Below are positions 1 through 7,975 of a DNA stretch of 64,000 nt, piece after piece. The notes below the pieces were generated by a model. That model was not told the origin of the DNA, made no database searches, and saw only the letters and a list, made by a program, of their open reading frames with translations. Numbering within the stretch: the stretch's first letter is position 1; every line of letters starts with the position of its first letter. Source of the stretch: Marinobacter iranensis. GTDB lineage: Bacteria; Pseudomonadota; Gammaproteobacteria; Pseudomonadales; Oleiphilaceae. The position numbers and the translations under genes are program-made. The DNA lies in contig NZ_JANCMW010000001.1 of the NCBI RefSeq assembly GCF_029207565.1, forward strand, positions 496,001-560,000. Reading direction: 5' to 3'.

Positions 1-391
1 GGCAGAGGACGGTGAGATGCTGAAACCCGGCGTTGCCCTGCTGGCACCCGGGGGCAAGCAGATGATGATCGAAAATCGTGGCGGACAGGGCAGGGTAAGG
101 ATTCTGCCCGGCGATGACCGGCTTAACTACAAGCCCTGTGTGGATGTGACCTTTGGCTCGCTCGCCCGTAGCTTTCCGGGCAAGACCCTGGGGGTGATCC
201 TCACCGGCATGGGCTCGGACGGTAAGGAGGGCTGTCGGCTGATGAAGCAGAGTGGTTCCGATATCTGGTCCCAGGACGAGAAAACGTCGGTAATCTACGG
301 TATGCCAATGGCTGTGGCCAAGGCCGGTCTGACGGATGAAGTCCTTGCGCTTGATGACATCGGCCCCCGCCTGGTTGAAGGGGTGAGCTGA
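1..391 (+). CDS. cheB: CheB protein-glutamate methylesterase, 3' part only
   Basis: This is the C-terminal part of the CheB methylesterase domain, which removes methyl groups (and deamidates glutamines) on chemoreceptors to reset sensitivity. The reading frame is open from the first base of the window, so the receiver domain and most of the catalytic domain lie upstream. The family signature LTGMGSDG carries the catalytic aspartate, followed by QDEKTSVIYGMP, which is typical of CheB. The stop codon overlaps the motC start by one base (TGATG), so the two are translationally coupled in one chemotaxis/motor operon. Confidence 0.93.
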   Translation, partial: AEDGEMLKPGVALLAPGGKQMMIENRGGQGRVRILPGDDRLNYKPCVDVTFGSLARSFPGKTLGVILTGMGSDGKEGCRLMKQSGSDIWSQDEKTSVIYGMPMAVAKAGLTDEVLALDDIGPRLVEGVS

Positions 392-1128
392 TGGATATTC
401 TCAGCCTGCTGGGGGTTATCCTTGCGTTTGTGGCCATCCTTGGTGGCAACCTGCTGGAAGGCGGCGCTATCAGCTCACTGTTCAATGGCCCCGCCGCGCT
501 AATTGTGATCGGTGGCACTCTGGCAGCGACTATTCTCCAGACCTCCTGGCCGCTGCTTAAGCGAGCCTTTTCCCAGGCGCGCTGGGTGTTCTTTCCGCCG
601 TATATCAGCCTGGAAGATGGTATTGGCAAAGTTATTGACTGGAGTGTGAAAGCCCGAAAGCAGGGCTTGCTGGGGCTGGAAGGGTTGGCGGAGAAAGAAC
701 CCGAGCGCTTCGCCCGCAAGGGGCTGCAGCTACTTGTGGACGGCGCCGAGACTGAAACCATCCGCAGTATTATGGAAGTGGACCTGGAATCCCGCGAGCA
801 ACGGGACCTGGAGTCCGCGCGGGTGTTTGAGGCCATGGGCGGCTATTCGCCTACTATCGGTATTATTGGTGCGGTGATGGGGCTGATCCAGGTGATGACC
901 AATCTTGAGGACCCGCAATCCCTCGGCAGCGGTATTGCTACCGCCTTTGTGGCCACCATCTACGGCGTGGCACTTGCCAACCTGCTGTTCTTCCCGATTG
1001 CCAACAAGCTGCGGGGAATCCTCCGGGAACGCACCCGATATGAAGACATGATGATCGACGGTATCATTGCCATCGCTGACGGCGAGAACCCGAAATCCAT
1101 CGAGCTGCGCCTGCGGGGTTTCCTGTGA
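391..1128 (+). CDS. motC: MotC, MotA-family flagellar stator subunit
   Basis: A 245-residue MotA/TolQ/ExbB-type proton-channel subunit of the flagellar motor. Hydrophobic segments lie near the N-terminus (about residues 3-22 and 28-48) and again near residues 150-170 and 185-205, with a cytoplasmic loop between the pairs, as in MotA. The motif GAVMGLIQVMTNLEDPQSLG is typical of the family's third segment. It lies between cheB and motD, the order of the second stator set (MotCD) known from Pseudomonas, rather than next to a classic motB. It overlaps cheB by 1 bp and motD by 4 bp. Confidence 0.92.
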   Translation: MDILSLLGVILAFVAILGGNLLEGGAISSLFNGPAALIVIGGTLAATILQTSWPLLKRAFSQARWVFFPPYISLEDGIGKVIDWSVKARKQGLLGLEGLAEKEPERFARKGLQLLVDGAETETIRSIMEVDLESREQRDLESARVFEAMGGYSPTIGIIGAVMGLIQVMTNLEDPQSLGSGIATAFVATIYGVALANLLFFPIANKLRGILRERTRYEDMMIDGIIAIADGENPKSIELRLRGFL

Positions 1129-1907
1129 GACGTCGCAGGCGGCAGGATGATGATCTTCACAACAAGGAGCGCTGGCTGATTTCCTACGCCGACTTCATAA
1201 CCCTGCTGTTTGCGTTCTTTGTGGTGATGTATTCGGTGTCGTCGGTGAACGAGGGCAAGTACAAGGTGCTGTCCGAAACGCTGACAGGCGTCTTCAATGC
1301 ACCACAGCGCTCCTTCCAACCCGTTGAAGTGGGCGACCAGCCCCGCCGGTCAACGCCCCAGGCCGCCGAAGATGTAATCGACCCCCCAGTAACGGAAGCC
1401 CCGCAAAACCCCTCTATGAATGAACAGGGGCGTACCGAAGCCCTTCGTGCCATGGCGGACCAACTGGCGCTGGAGTTCGATGAGTTGATCAATCAGGGTG
1501 TGGTGACACTGGAAACCAGTGATGAATGGCTGGAGCTCAGCCTGCGTAATAGTCTGCTGTTTGGCAGCGGCGATGCGGAACCCCACTACGATGCTTTTGA
1601 GGTAGTGGAGAAGATCGCCGGTGTTCTCCGCAACCGCGACAACGCCATCCGGGTAGAGGGGTTTACCGACAACCTCCCTATACGAACCAATGCTTTTCCC
1701 TCAAACTGGGAACTCTCGGCCGCCAGGGCTGCAGCCATTGTGCGAATGCTGACGATGGAGGGCGTTGAAGCCGAACGCCTGGCAGCCGTAGGCTATGGTG
1801 AACACCAGCCGGTGGCCCGCAACGACACCGAGGAAGGCCGGCGCCGCAACCGCCGCGTGGTCCTGCTGGTCTCCCGGGACGCCAGCATCCGCGGGGCCAT
1901 GCGATAA
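1125..1907 (+). CDS. motD: MotD, MotB-family flagellar stator subunit
   Basis: A 260-residue partner of MotC. There is a short basic N-terminus, one membrane segment (about residues 17-39) containing Asp23 in the SYADF motif (the proton-carrying residue of MotB proteins), a proline-rich linker, and a C-terminal OmpA-like peptidoglycan-binding domain. The OmpA domain is recognised by EGFTDNLPI, NWELSAARA and the closing GRRRNRRV. The start is GTG at 1125, overlapping the motC stop as GTGA. A weak intrinsic terminator follows at 2006-2027, so motD probably ends one transcript. Confidence 0.93.
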   Translation: MRRRRRQDDDLHNKERWLISYADFITLLFAFFVVMYSVSSVNEGKYKVLSETLTGVFNAPQRSFQPVEVGDQPRRSTPQAAEDVIDPPVTEAPQNPSMNEQGRTEALRAMADQLALEFDELINQGVVTLETSDEWLELSLRNSLLFGSGDAEPHYDAFEVVEKIAGVLRNRDNAIRVEGFTDNLPIRTNAFPSNWELSAARAAAIVRMLTMEGVEAERLAAVGYGEHQPVARNDTEEGRRRNRRVVLLVSRDASIRGAMR

Positions 1908-2005
1908 CCGCTTTGCACTCAGTCACTTGCAGGACGATGACGGAAGGTCCCTATAGGCAAGTTGGCACAATATCTGTATTAACTCCCGTACATCTTTGGT
2001 GTCGG

Positions 2006-2027
2006 CAATCCCTTGCCGGATTGTTTT
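2006..2027 (+). terminator. Probable intrinsic terminator after motD
   Basis: A six-base-pair stem (CAATCC / GGATTG) with a six-base loop is followed directly by four T residues. It lies about 100 bases after the motD stop and just before the FliA-type promoter of parC, so it would separate the two transcripts. The stem is short, so its strength is uncertain. Confidence 0.4.
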
Positions 2028-2053
2028 CAAGTTGAGCGGACGATGGCCGATAA
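2027..2053 (+). promoter_or_regulatory. FliA (sigma-28) promoter for parC-parP
   Basis: TCAAGTTG at 2027-2034 and an exact GCCGATAA at 2046-2053 are separated by 11 bases. The enteric and Pseudomonas FliA consensus is TAAAGTTT-N11-GCCGATAA. The spacing and the -10 element are perfect, and the -35 element matches at six of eight positions. The site lies 51 bases upstream of the chosen parC start, which fits a late-class flagellar/chemotaxis transcript. Confidence 0.75.
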
Positions 2054-2104
2054 CTCCCTATGGTTTCCGGCGTTTCCGGGGCTGATATTTTTGGAGAGTG
2101 CAGC

Positions 2105-2902
2105 GTGCGAATCTGGGCAGTAGCCAATCAGAAAGGCGGTGTGGGTAAAACCACATCGGTGGTGGCGTTGGGTGGTCTGCTGGCCGAAAGCGGTAAACGC
2201 GTGCTGGTGGTAGACCTGGACCCCCACGGCTCGCTTACAAGCTGGTTCGGGTATGACCCGGACACCATTGCCCATAGCGTGTATGACCTCTTCCAGCACC
2301 AGGGCAAGGTGCCTGATGGCCTGCCCGCCCAACTGATTACTGAAACCAGTTGCCCGGGCCTCTCTCTGTTGCCGGCCAGTACCGCACTGGCGACCCTTGA
2401 ACGGCGAATGGTGGGTGTCGAGGGGATGGGGCTGATTATATCCCGTGCCCTGGCCCAGCTGTGGGACGACTTTGATTATGTCCTGCTGGACAACACGCCG
2501 TCCCTGGGCGTGTTGATGGTGAACGCGCTTGCCGCCGCCCAGCACCTGGTTATCCCCGTCCAGACCGAGTTTCTGGCCATCAAGGGTCTTGAGCGGATGC
2601 TGCACACGCTGACCATGATCATGCGCTCCCAGAAAAACCAGCTTTCCTACACCATCGTGCCGACGCTGTTTGACCGGCGCACCCAGGCCTCGGTGAAAAG
2701 CCTCAACCAGTTGCGAAAAACCCACACCGACACCCTCTGGCGCTTCGCCATTCCGGTGGATACCAAATTCCGGGATGCCAGCCAGGCCGGCGTAACGCCG
2801 TCGGCACTGGATGCGGGAACCCACGGTGTGAGGGCCTATGTCCGCCTGTTGAGCGACCTGCAGGAAATGACCGGCACAGTGGCGGAGCGCCGCCATGCCT
2901 GA
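2105..2902 (+). CDS. parC: ParC, ParA-family ATPase for polar chemotaxis arrays
   Basis: A ParA/MinD-type ATPase of about 266 residues. The deviant Walker A motif KGGVGKTT lies about ten residues from the start, DLDPHGS follows as Walker A', and LLDNTPS is the Walker B region. In Vibrio and Pseudomonas, ParC at this locus (between motD and the CheW-like ParP) positions chemotaxis clusters at the flagellated pole. I chose GTG 2105 because the frame then begins at the conserved RIWAVANQKGG and has a GGAGA ribosome site nine bases upstream. A longer in-frame ATG start at 2060 would add 15 unconserved residues. The gene overlaps parP by 8 bp. Confidence 0.88.
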   Translation: MRIWAVANQKGGVGKTTSVVALGGLLAESGKRVLVVDLDPHGSLTSWFGYDPDTIAHSVYDLFQHQGKVPDGLPAQLITETSCPGLSLLPASTALATLERRMVGVEGMGLIISRALAQLWDDFDYVLLDNTPSLGVLMVNALAAAQHLVIPVQTEFLAIKGLERMLHTLTMIMRSQKNQLSYTIVPTLFDRRTQASVKSLNQLRKTHTDTLWRFAIPVDTKFRDASQAGVTPSALDAGTHGVRAYVRLLSDLQEMTGTVAERRHA

Positions 2903-3677
2903 CAAAAAATTGACACAGGTGGCGGACCCCACGTCCGCCATCGCCAGTTACCTGGACGAGTTGCTCCATACAGCGACCGACGGCGCCCTGCAGGAAGAGC
3001 CCGAACCGCCTAAGCCGGTAGCCCGTGAACGTACGCGTGTAGCGCCCCCGCCTGCGCGCGTTGTGGCCAGGACCGCTGCAAAAACAGAGGTTGAGACCCG
3101 CAAGCCAGTGACACCGGTGGCCGAAAAGGCGCCGGAGGTGAAGCCGCCACCGATTGAGCAGAAGCAGGCCGCCGATATTCCGTCGCCTCCCGAGCCAGAG
3201 CCCCCCGGGCGGCCGGAATGGTCAGACAAGCCGTTCGAGTGCCTGATCTTCACGGTTGCCGGGCTGCAGCTGGCGGTTCCCCTGATACTGTTGGGCGCCA
3301 TCCATCGCATCGAGGAGCCGGTCAAGCCGATTCCCGGCAGCCCCCGTTGGTACATGGGCATGCGCCCTGACCGGGATCATAACCTGCGGGTGGTGGATAC
3401 CGCCGAGTGGATCATGGCTGGCCGCGCGCCGGCTGATGCAAGGGACAACTACCGCTTCGTGATCCGGCTGGACAGCAGTGAATGGGGTCTGGCCTGTGAC
3501 GACGTGGCCCAGTCCTTTACCCTGAAGCCGGACGAAGTTCGCTGGCGCACGGCCCGTAGCAAGCGGCCCTGGCTGGCGGGTACGGTCGTTGACCATATGT
3601 GCGCGTTGGTCGATGTGAAAACCATGGCGGATTTGCTGGTGCGGGCCGAGCGTGAACACCACCTCGACCTGAGTTAG
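2895..3677 (+). CDS. parP: ParP, CheW-domain polar localisation protein
   Basis: 260 residues: a short N-terminus, a long proline/lysine/glutamate-rich linker (about residues 35-108), and a C-terminal CheW-like domain (about 113-260). In the Vibrio/Pseudomonas system ParP binds ParC through its N-terminal part, and CheA and receptors through this CheW-like array domain, holding signalling arrays at the pole. Its start overlaps the end of parC, supporting stoichiometric expression. An alternative reading as a generic CheW paralogue is less likely given the ParA neighbour. Confidence 0.85.
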   Translation: MPDKKLTQVADPTSAIASYLDELLHTATDGALQEEPEPPKPVARERTRVAPPPARVVARTAAKTEVETRKPVTPVAEKAPEVKPPPIEQKQAADIPSPPEPEPPGRPEWSDKPFECLIFTVAGLQLAVPLILLGAIHRIEEPVKPIPGSPRWYMGMRPDRDHNLRVVDTAEWIMAGRAPADARDNYRFVIRLDSSEWGLACDDVAQSFTLKPDEVRWRTARSKRPWLAGTVVDHMCALVDVKTMADLLVRAEREHHLDLS

Positions 3678-3708
3678 GCCGTTATTCGATTACATCGGTT
3701 ACCGAATG

Positions 3709-3733
3709 AAACCGTGCTCTGCTGGCACGGTTT
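3709..3733 (+). terminator. Hairpin between parP and cheW
   Basis: A perfect nine-base-pair inverted repeat (AAACCGTGC / GCACGGTTT) with a seven-base loop lies about 30 bases after the parP stop. The bases after it (TGTGCC) are not a run of T, so it is either a weak or Rho-assisted terminator or a transcript-processing structure. A possible cheW promoter follows directly. Confidence 0.4.
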
Positions 3734-3750
3734 GTGCCCTGAACTATAGT
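3722..3750 (+). promoter_or_regulatory. Possible sigma-70 promoter for cheW
   Basis: CTGGCA at 3722-3727 and TATAGT at 3745-3750 are separated by 17 bases. The -10 element is good; the -35 element is imperfect and overlaps the 3' arm of the upstream hairpin. It would let cheW be expressed apart from the FliA-driven parC-parP transcript. Confidence 0.35.
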
Positions 3751-3782
3751 ATTGGGCACTGATGATGAATTTTTGACGATCA

Positions 3783-3801
3783 GGCTGCCCGCCGGGCAGC
3801 C
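3783..3801 (+). other. Leader hairpin just before the cheW ribosome site
   Basis: An eight-base-pair stem (GGCTGCCC / GGGCAGCC) with a three-base loop ends a few bases before the AGGAG ribosome site of cheW. It does not cover the ribosome site, so it may protect or structure the 5' end rather than block translation. Confidence 0.45.
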
Positions 3802-3820
3802 GAACAGGAGACACAAGGCT

Positions 3821-4309
3821 ATGGCATCCCCGAGCGGACAGCAAAATCAGGCCCAGGATGATCAGGTACTGCAGTACGTAACCTTCAGGCTGGATGACGA
3901 AACCTATGGCATTGACGTCATGCAGATCCAGGAAGTGTTGCGGTACACCGAGATCGCGCCGGTTCCGGGTGCTCCGGACTACGTTCTGGGCATCATCAAC
4001 CTGCGCGGCAATGTAGTGACCGTTATAGACACCCGCCGTCGCTTTGGGCTGGCGGATGCGGAAGTAACGGACGCGACACGCATTGTGGTGATGGAGTCAT
4101 CCAACCAGGTGATGGGTATCCTGGTGGATTCCGTGGCTGAGGTGGTGTACCTGAAAGCCAGTGAAATAGAGACCGCGCCCAACGTGGGGAACGAGGAAAG
4201 TGCCAAGTTCATCCAGGGCGTGTGTAACAAGAACGGCGAACTGATCATATTGGTCGAGTTCGACAAGATGTTGACAGACCACGAGTGGGCTGAAATCTCC
4301 GCACTGTAA
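3821..4309 (+). CDS. cheW: CheW chemotaxis coupling protein
   Basis: A single-domain CheW of 162 residues that links the CheA kinase to chemoreceptors in the array. The core begins at QYVTFRLDDETYGIDVMQI, and the central EVLRYTEIAPVPGAPDYVLGI and INLRGNVVTVIDTR are classic CheW signatures. I chose ATG 3821 over the longer frame start at 3752 because it has a strong CAGGAGA ribosome site 10-15 bases upstream and the extra N-terminal 23 residues are not CheW-like. It follows parP, the usual order. Confidence 0.95.
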   Translation: MASPSGQQNQAQDDQVLQYVTFRLDDETYGIDVMQIQEVLRYTEIAPVPGAPDYVLGIINLRGNVVTVIDTRRRFGLADAEVTDATRIVVMESSNQVMGILVDSVAEVVYLKASEIETAPNVGNEESAKFIQGVCNKNGELIILVEFDKMLTDHEWAEISAL

Positions 4310-4376
4310 TACCGGCTGTCGCCGGACAGCAGGCAGGATGGGCGCCCCGTGGTTCAACTAACCGAGGACGTCCATC

Positions 4377-4769
4377 ATGTTTGCAGAAATCTCTTCCCTG
4401 GCACCGTGGCTTCTGACAGTCGCTGCTCTGGGCCTGTTGTTTGCCCAGGGCCTGTTGTCACGCCGTGAAAACCGGAAGCTCCGGGAACAACTGAAAGAGC
4501 GTTGCGAAACCCTGGGCAGGGAGCTCCACGCAACGGCCAGTGGCAGCATGGGGGTCGGGCAGCGGGTGGTTACCTGTGAGCGACAGCTTCACGAACTGCG
4601 CGGCATGCTGGATGAAATGCGGCAGAACGATCCCCTCAGGATTTCCTACGACGAAGCCTCCAGGCTGGTAGACCTGGGAGCGGATATCGACGACCTGATG
4701 AACACCTGCGGTATCTCCCGCCCGGAGGCCGAGCTGGTTTCCGCGCTACGCAAGCGCCAGGCTGCATAA
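4377..4769 (+). CDS. DUF2802 family protein
   Basis: A 130-residue protein with an N-terminal membrane anchor (about residues 7-26), a charged helical middle likely to form a coiled coil, and a C-terminal helix-turn-helix-like stretch (YDEASRLVDLGADIDDLMNT, then CGISRPEAELV). This fits the DUF2802 family found at the end of chemotaxis operons in Pseudomonas-like bacteria. The C-terminal pattern resembles a small HTH, but the molecular function is not known. It lies 67 bases after cheW on the same strand and is probably the last gene of the operon. Confidence 0.8.
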   Translation: MFAEISSLAPWLLTVAALGLLFAQGLLSRRENRKLREQLKERCETLGRELHATASGSMGVGQRVVTCERQLHELRGMLDEMRQNDPLRISYDEASRLVDLGADIDDLMNTCGISRPEAELVSALRKRQAA

Positions 4770-4781
4770 GCCGGGGAGCAA

Positions 4782-5084
4782 TCAGTCTGCCCGGGGCCGC
4801 CCGGCGTCCTCTGGCGTACGGCCCTGCAGATTGAAGGCAAAGGCAAGAATTTCCGCCACAACCCGGTACAGGGTTTCCGGGATCTCGTCGTTCAACTCCA
4901 GCCGTGCCAGTATGCTGGCCAGCTCCGGGTTTTCGTAAAGCGGCACGTTGTGTTCACGGGCAATGCGGATAATCTCTTCCGCCAGTTCGTGGGTGCCGCT
5001 TGCGGCAATGACGGGGGCCCGCTCGCCATCGTATTTCAGTGCCACTGCTGCTGGTGAGTCCGTGTTTCGGTTCTCTCTTCTCAT
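4782..5084 (-). CDS. Orphan FlhB C-terminal-domain protein
   Basis: A 100-residue soluble protein that matches only the cytoplasmic C-terminal domain of FlhB/YscU export-gate proteins: AVALKYDGERAPVIAASG, then VPLYENPELASILARL and IPETLYRVVAEILAF. The membrane part and the NPTH autocleavage site are absent. Stand-alone FlhB-C proteins (sometimes called FlhX) occur in many flagellated bacteria and may help switch export specificity. It lies 35 bases downstream of fliK on the same strand. FliK acts on FlhB-C, so the pairing makes sense. Confidence 0.88.
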   Translation of the reverse strand: MRRENRNTDSPAAVALKYDGERAPVIAASGTHELAEEIIRIAREHNVPLYENPELASILARLELNDEIPETLYRVVAEILAFAFNLQGRTPEDAGRPRAD

Positions 5085-5119
5085 TATTGCTACTCATTTT
5101 TGCTGCCCATTTCCACTGC

Positions 5120-6466
5120 TCATACCCTGGTGTCCACAAGCCGGTGTTCAAGACGGGTGCTCGCGCCTTGTGGCGTCCCGCGGCGACACTCCAGATCAAC
5201 TACGTCCAGACCAATATCCGACAGGCTCTTGCGTAACTGTGGCAGGTCTTCCCGCACCTGGCGCAGCGTTGACTGTTTCTCCGCCCACACCTGCGCTGAT
5301 ACCTGATCCTGCCGCAGGGAAACATCGAAATGCAGAGGCCCGGCCTCGTCCAGGTCCATGGCAAGCGACAGCCGCCACTCCGTTGCCCGGGCTTTCCCGG
5401 CTTGCTGGTGTTCGCTGTCAGGCCGTTCCTGTTCAATCCGCAGCTGTGCAATCCGGGGTTCGTTGTTGGGGTTCAGCCAGGGCAGTTCCAGTAACAGGGT
5501 TGATACCGGCGTTGGCGCTTCAGCGGTCGTCCGGGTGGACAGTACCTGGCTATGCAGCTGGTTGACGGTAATGCGATTAAGCATGCCTGCCAGCAGCCTT
5601 AACATCTGCCCGACGGTTGGCTCGGCCGAGGATTGTGGCGGTGGTGGCGGAAAGGTATTGGGAAATTGCAGTGGTGCCTGCATGAGCTCCGGGCTGGGTA
5701 ACGGAGTAAGCCGGTTGAACGCGTCGGGACCGTCTCCTTGCTGTGCGAGCAGGGTGGTGATGATTCGCCCGATAGCCAGCTTCAGGTCGGGCAGGGTTGC
5801 CTCAGGTGCCCTGGCAAGCCGCGATTCAGCAAACAGCCCGCTCTCCTCAACCCACTGCTTCAGTTGGTTTGCCGCACCGGGTTGGGTTCCGGCGCCCGGC
5901 GTCAAGGACTGGCTGGAGGGCAATCTTGCCACCAGTTGTTCAATCGCCTGCCTGACCGGTTGTGGAAGTGGTTGTGGTGGGGCGTTGAGCGGTGTGCCCG
6001 TTGCTCCGCTGTCGGGTCTTGCGCCGCCGGTCAGCGCGGTCAGCACTCTGGCAAGGCCGGCATCAATGGATTGCTGCCAGGGCAGGCGTTGGGCCAGTGC
6101 CCTGGAAATACCCGCTTCCGGCGCCTGGGCCAGCTTGCCCATCAATTGCAGCTCGTTGCCTGCCCGCATGACCTTGACCCAGTCACCGGTTTCCAGTGAC
6201 GTGTCACCGATCGCCGCCTGGACGGTCAGCGACTGGCCGCGGATATCCAGTAACAATTGTGCTCCGGCTGATGACTGGCGGCTGATCACTTCCGCCACAC
6301 GTGCGAGGGTCGCTTCGCGGTTGGCAAGCTTGAGCTGATCAAGCTGCACACGGGCGGATGCCGCGTCCAGTCTGGCGGAGGGCTGTTCGCCGGTGGGCCG
6401 GTTGGTTGCCGGCACCGGTGAATCGGATTTGGGTGGTGGTGTGGGGTTACCGTTTGGTAATTTCAT
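5120..6466 (-). CDS. fliK: FliK-like flagellar hook-length control protein
   Basis: About 448 residues. The N-terminal two-thirds is proline-, alanine- and glutamine-rich and weakly conserved. The C-terminal domain (last ~120 residues, with LELPWLNPNNEPRIAQLRI, FDVSLRQDQVSAQVWAEKQ and LRKSLSDIGLDVVDLEC) matches the conserved FliK export-switching domain. FliK measures hook length and makes FlhB change substrate. I chose ATG 6466 (MKLPNGN); the open frame reaches 6736, but that part runs into the ccmA coding region on the other strand. It is co-directional with the orphan FlhB-C gene. Confidence 0.85.
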   Translation of the reverse strand: MKLPNGNPTPPPKSDSPVPATNRPTGEQPSARLDAASARVQLDQLKLANREATLARVAEVISRQSSAGAQLLLDIRGQSLTVQAAIGDTSLETGDWVKVMRAGNELQLMGKLAQAPEAGISRALAQRLPWQQSIDAGLARVLTALTGGARPDSGATGTPLNAPPQPLPQPVRQAIEQLVARLPSSQSLTPGAGTQPGAANQLKQWVEESGLFAESRLARAPEATLPDLKLAIGRIITTLLAQQGDGPDAFNRLTPLPSPELMQAPLQFPNTFPPPPPQSSAEPTVGQMLRLLAGMLNRITVNQLHSQVLSTRTTAEAPTPVSTLLLELPWLNPNNEPRIAQLRIEQERPDSEHQQAGKARATEWRLSLAMDLDEAGPLHFDVSLRQDQVSAQVWAEKQSTLRQVREDLPQLRKSLSDIGLDVVDLECRRGTPQGASTRLEHRLVDTRV

Positions 6467-6513
6467 TGCCACTGATTTGATGTCAGACAAGAGTAATTCT
6501 GAGGCGCTTTCGC

Positions 6514-6519
6514 TATAAT
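6514..6519 (+). promoter_or_regulatory. Consensus -10 box in the fliK/ccmA divergent region
   Basis: An exact TATAAT lies 80 bases upstream of ccmA, in the 130-base gap between the divergent fliK and ccmA. No good -35 box lies at 16-18 bases (GAGTAA is the nearest). The reverse strand reads TATTAT at the same place, so the element could serve either direction. Confidence 0.4.
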
Positions 6520-6599
6520 ACGCCCCGCCGGTAAGTATTGCCTTTCCGAACGTCTGAACCCGCCGGGTCAGTAATGTGTACACCAGCTCTGGGGCCCCG

Positions 6600-7238
6600 A
6601 TGTCTGAGCCGTTACTACAGGCTGTCAATCTGCAGTGTGAGCGCGCTGACCGGACGCTGTTCCGGGATCTTTCTTTATCCATACTGCCCGGTACGCTGAC
6701 CCGTGTCGAGGGCCCCAACGGTTCCGGCAAAACCACGCTGCTGAGAATTCTGGCGGGATTGAATGACAGTTACAGCGGCGACCTGCTCTGGCGGGGTAAA
6801 AGCCGCCACGCCTACCGGGAAGAATTCCTCCGCAACATGCTCTATCTGGGCCATCGACCGGGCATCAAGCCGTTGTTGACCCCCATGGAAAACCTCCGGG
6901 CCCTGATGGCAGGGCGCAGACCGCTTCCGGACAAAGTGCTCTGGCAGGCGCTGGAAGGTACTGGCCTGGGTGGTTTCCAGAATGTGCCCAGCCGCAACCT
7001 GTCTGCCGGGCAGCAGCGTCGGGTCGCCCTTGCCAGGCTACTGATCGCGGATGAACCCCTGTGGATACTGGATGAGGTATTCACTGCGATCGACCGGCAT
7101 GGGGTGGCTGCCCTGGAACGATTGCTGCAGGAACGGGTTGAGAGTGGTGGCGCCATCGTGGTGACCACACACCACGACCTGTACCTGCCTTCGATGCATC
7201 GGATTACCCTGGGAGGCGGTGATGACCATGGCCTCTGA
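6600..7238 (+). CDS. ccmA: CcmA, haem-exporter-associated ABC ATPase
   Basis: The ATP-binding subunit of the CcmABCD complex that releases holo-CcmE during cytochrome c maturation. Length is 212 residues, normal for the family. Motifs seen: Walker A GPNGSGKTT, signature NLSAGQQRRVALARLL, Walker B LWILDEVF, and the switch histidine in VVTTHHD. ATG 6600 (MSEPLLQ) is preferred over an upstream ATG at 6576 that adds eight unconserved residues. It is the first gene of a complete ccmABCDEFGHI operon and overlaps ccmB. Confidence 0.96.
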   Translation: MSEPLLQAVNLQCERADRTLFRDLSLSILPGTLTRVEGPNGSGKTTLLRILAGLNDSYSGDLLWRGKSRHAYREEFLRNMLYLGHRPGIKPLLTPMENLRALMAGRRPLPDKVLWQALEGTGLGGFQNVPSRNLSAGQQRRVALARLLIADEPLWILDEVFTAIDRHGVAALERLLQERVESGGAIVVTTHHDLYLPSMHRITLGGGDDHGL

Positions 7239-7953
7239 AACCGGGCTGCCCATTTGCACGCCGGATATGTCGGTGGGCACGTTGTCGGCGATGAAGGCCG
7301 TATTTGTCCGGGATCTGAAAATCGCATTGCGCCAGCCCCAGGATCTGCTGAATCCGTTGCTGTTTTTCGTCATGGTTGTCACCCTTTTCCCCCTCGGGGT
7401 TAGTCCGGAAGTGTCATTTCTGCGGGAGGCCGGTAGCGGTATCCTCTGGGTTGCCGCACTGCTGTCCGTGTTATTGTCGCTGGACCATCTGTTCCGTCAT
7501 GATTTCGACGACGGCACGCTGGAACAACTGGTGCTCCAGCCCCAGCCGCTGTTCCTGCTGGTACTGGCCAAATCTCTGGCGCACTGGGTGCTCACCGGCC
7601 TGCCTCTGGTGCTGTTGGCGCCGGTTCTCGGGGTGATGGTGCATCTGGAAGGGAACTCTATTGCGGTTCTGTGTCTAACGCTGCTGATCGGAACGCCGGT
7701 GCTCAGCCTGATTGGCTCCATCGGTGCGGCACTGACACTCGGGTTGCGATCGGCGGGAGTGCTCTTGTCCCTGCTGATCATTCCGCTGTACATTCCGGTG
7801 CTGATTTTTGGCACTGGTACGGTAATGGCCGCTTCGGAGGGCGCGCCGGTGGGCGGACAACTTGCGCTGATGGGCGCATTCCTGGTGCTGGCCCTGACAC
7901 TGGCCCCGTTTGCATCGGCCGCAGCGCTGCGAATCAGTCTGTCCAACAGTTAA
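7222..7953 (+). CDS. ccmB: CcmB, haem exporter membrane subunit
   Basis: A six-segment membrane partner of CcmA. The conserved core begins at FVRDLKIALRQPQDLLNP and TLFPLGVSPE. The start is uncertain. A GGGAGG ribosome site at 7211-7216 favours ATG 7222 or 7228 (GTG 7219 is also in frame), giving an N-terminal extension of about 23 residues compared with the 220-residue family. ATG 7291 would give exactly 220 residues but has no ribosome site. Translation appears coupled to ccmA, whose last codons it overlaps. Confidence 0.94.
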   Translation: MTMASETGLPICTPDMSVGTLSAMKAVFVRDLKIALRQPQDLLNPLLFFVMVVTLFPLGVSPEVSFLREAGSGILWVAALLSVLLSLDHLFRHDFDDGTLEQLVLQPQPLFLLVLAKSLAHWVLTGLPLVLLAPVLGVMVHLEGNSIAVLCLTLLIGTPVLSLIGSIGAALTLGLRSAGVLLSLLIIPLYIPVLIFGTGTVMAASEGAPVGGQLALMGAFLVLALTLAPFASAAALRISLSNS

Positions 7954-7975
7954 AAGGTAATAAGGTAACGACCTG

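Noticed and set aside
1962..1978. Possible sigma-54 promoter (TTGGCAC ... CTGT) upstream of parC
   Set aside because: The invariant GC of the -12 element reads GT, so the match fails; the FliA site further down is much better.
5358..6338. 326-codon frame on + opposite fliK
   Set aside because: Cysteine/serine-rich antisense of the low-complexity FliK region.
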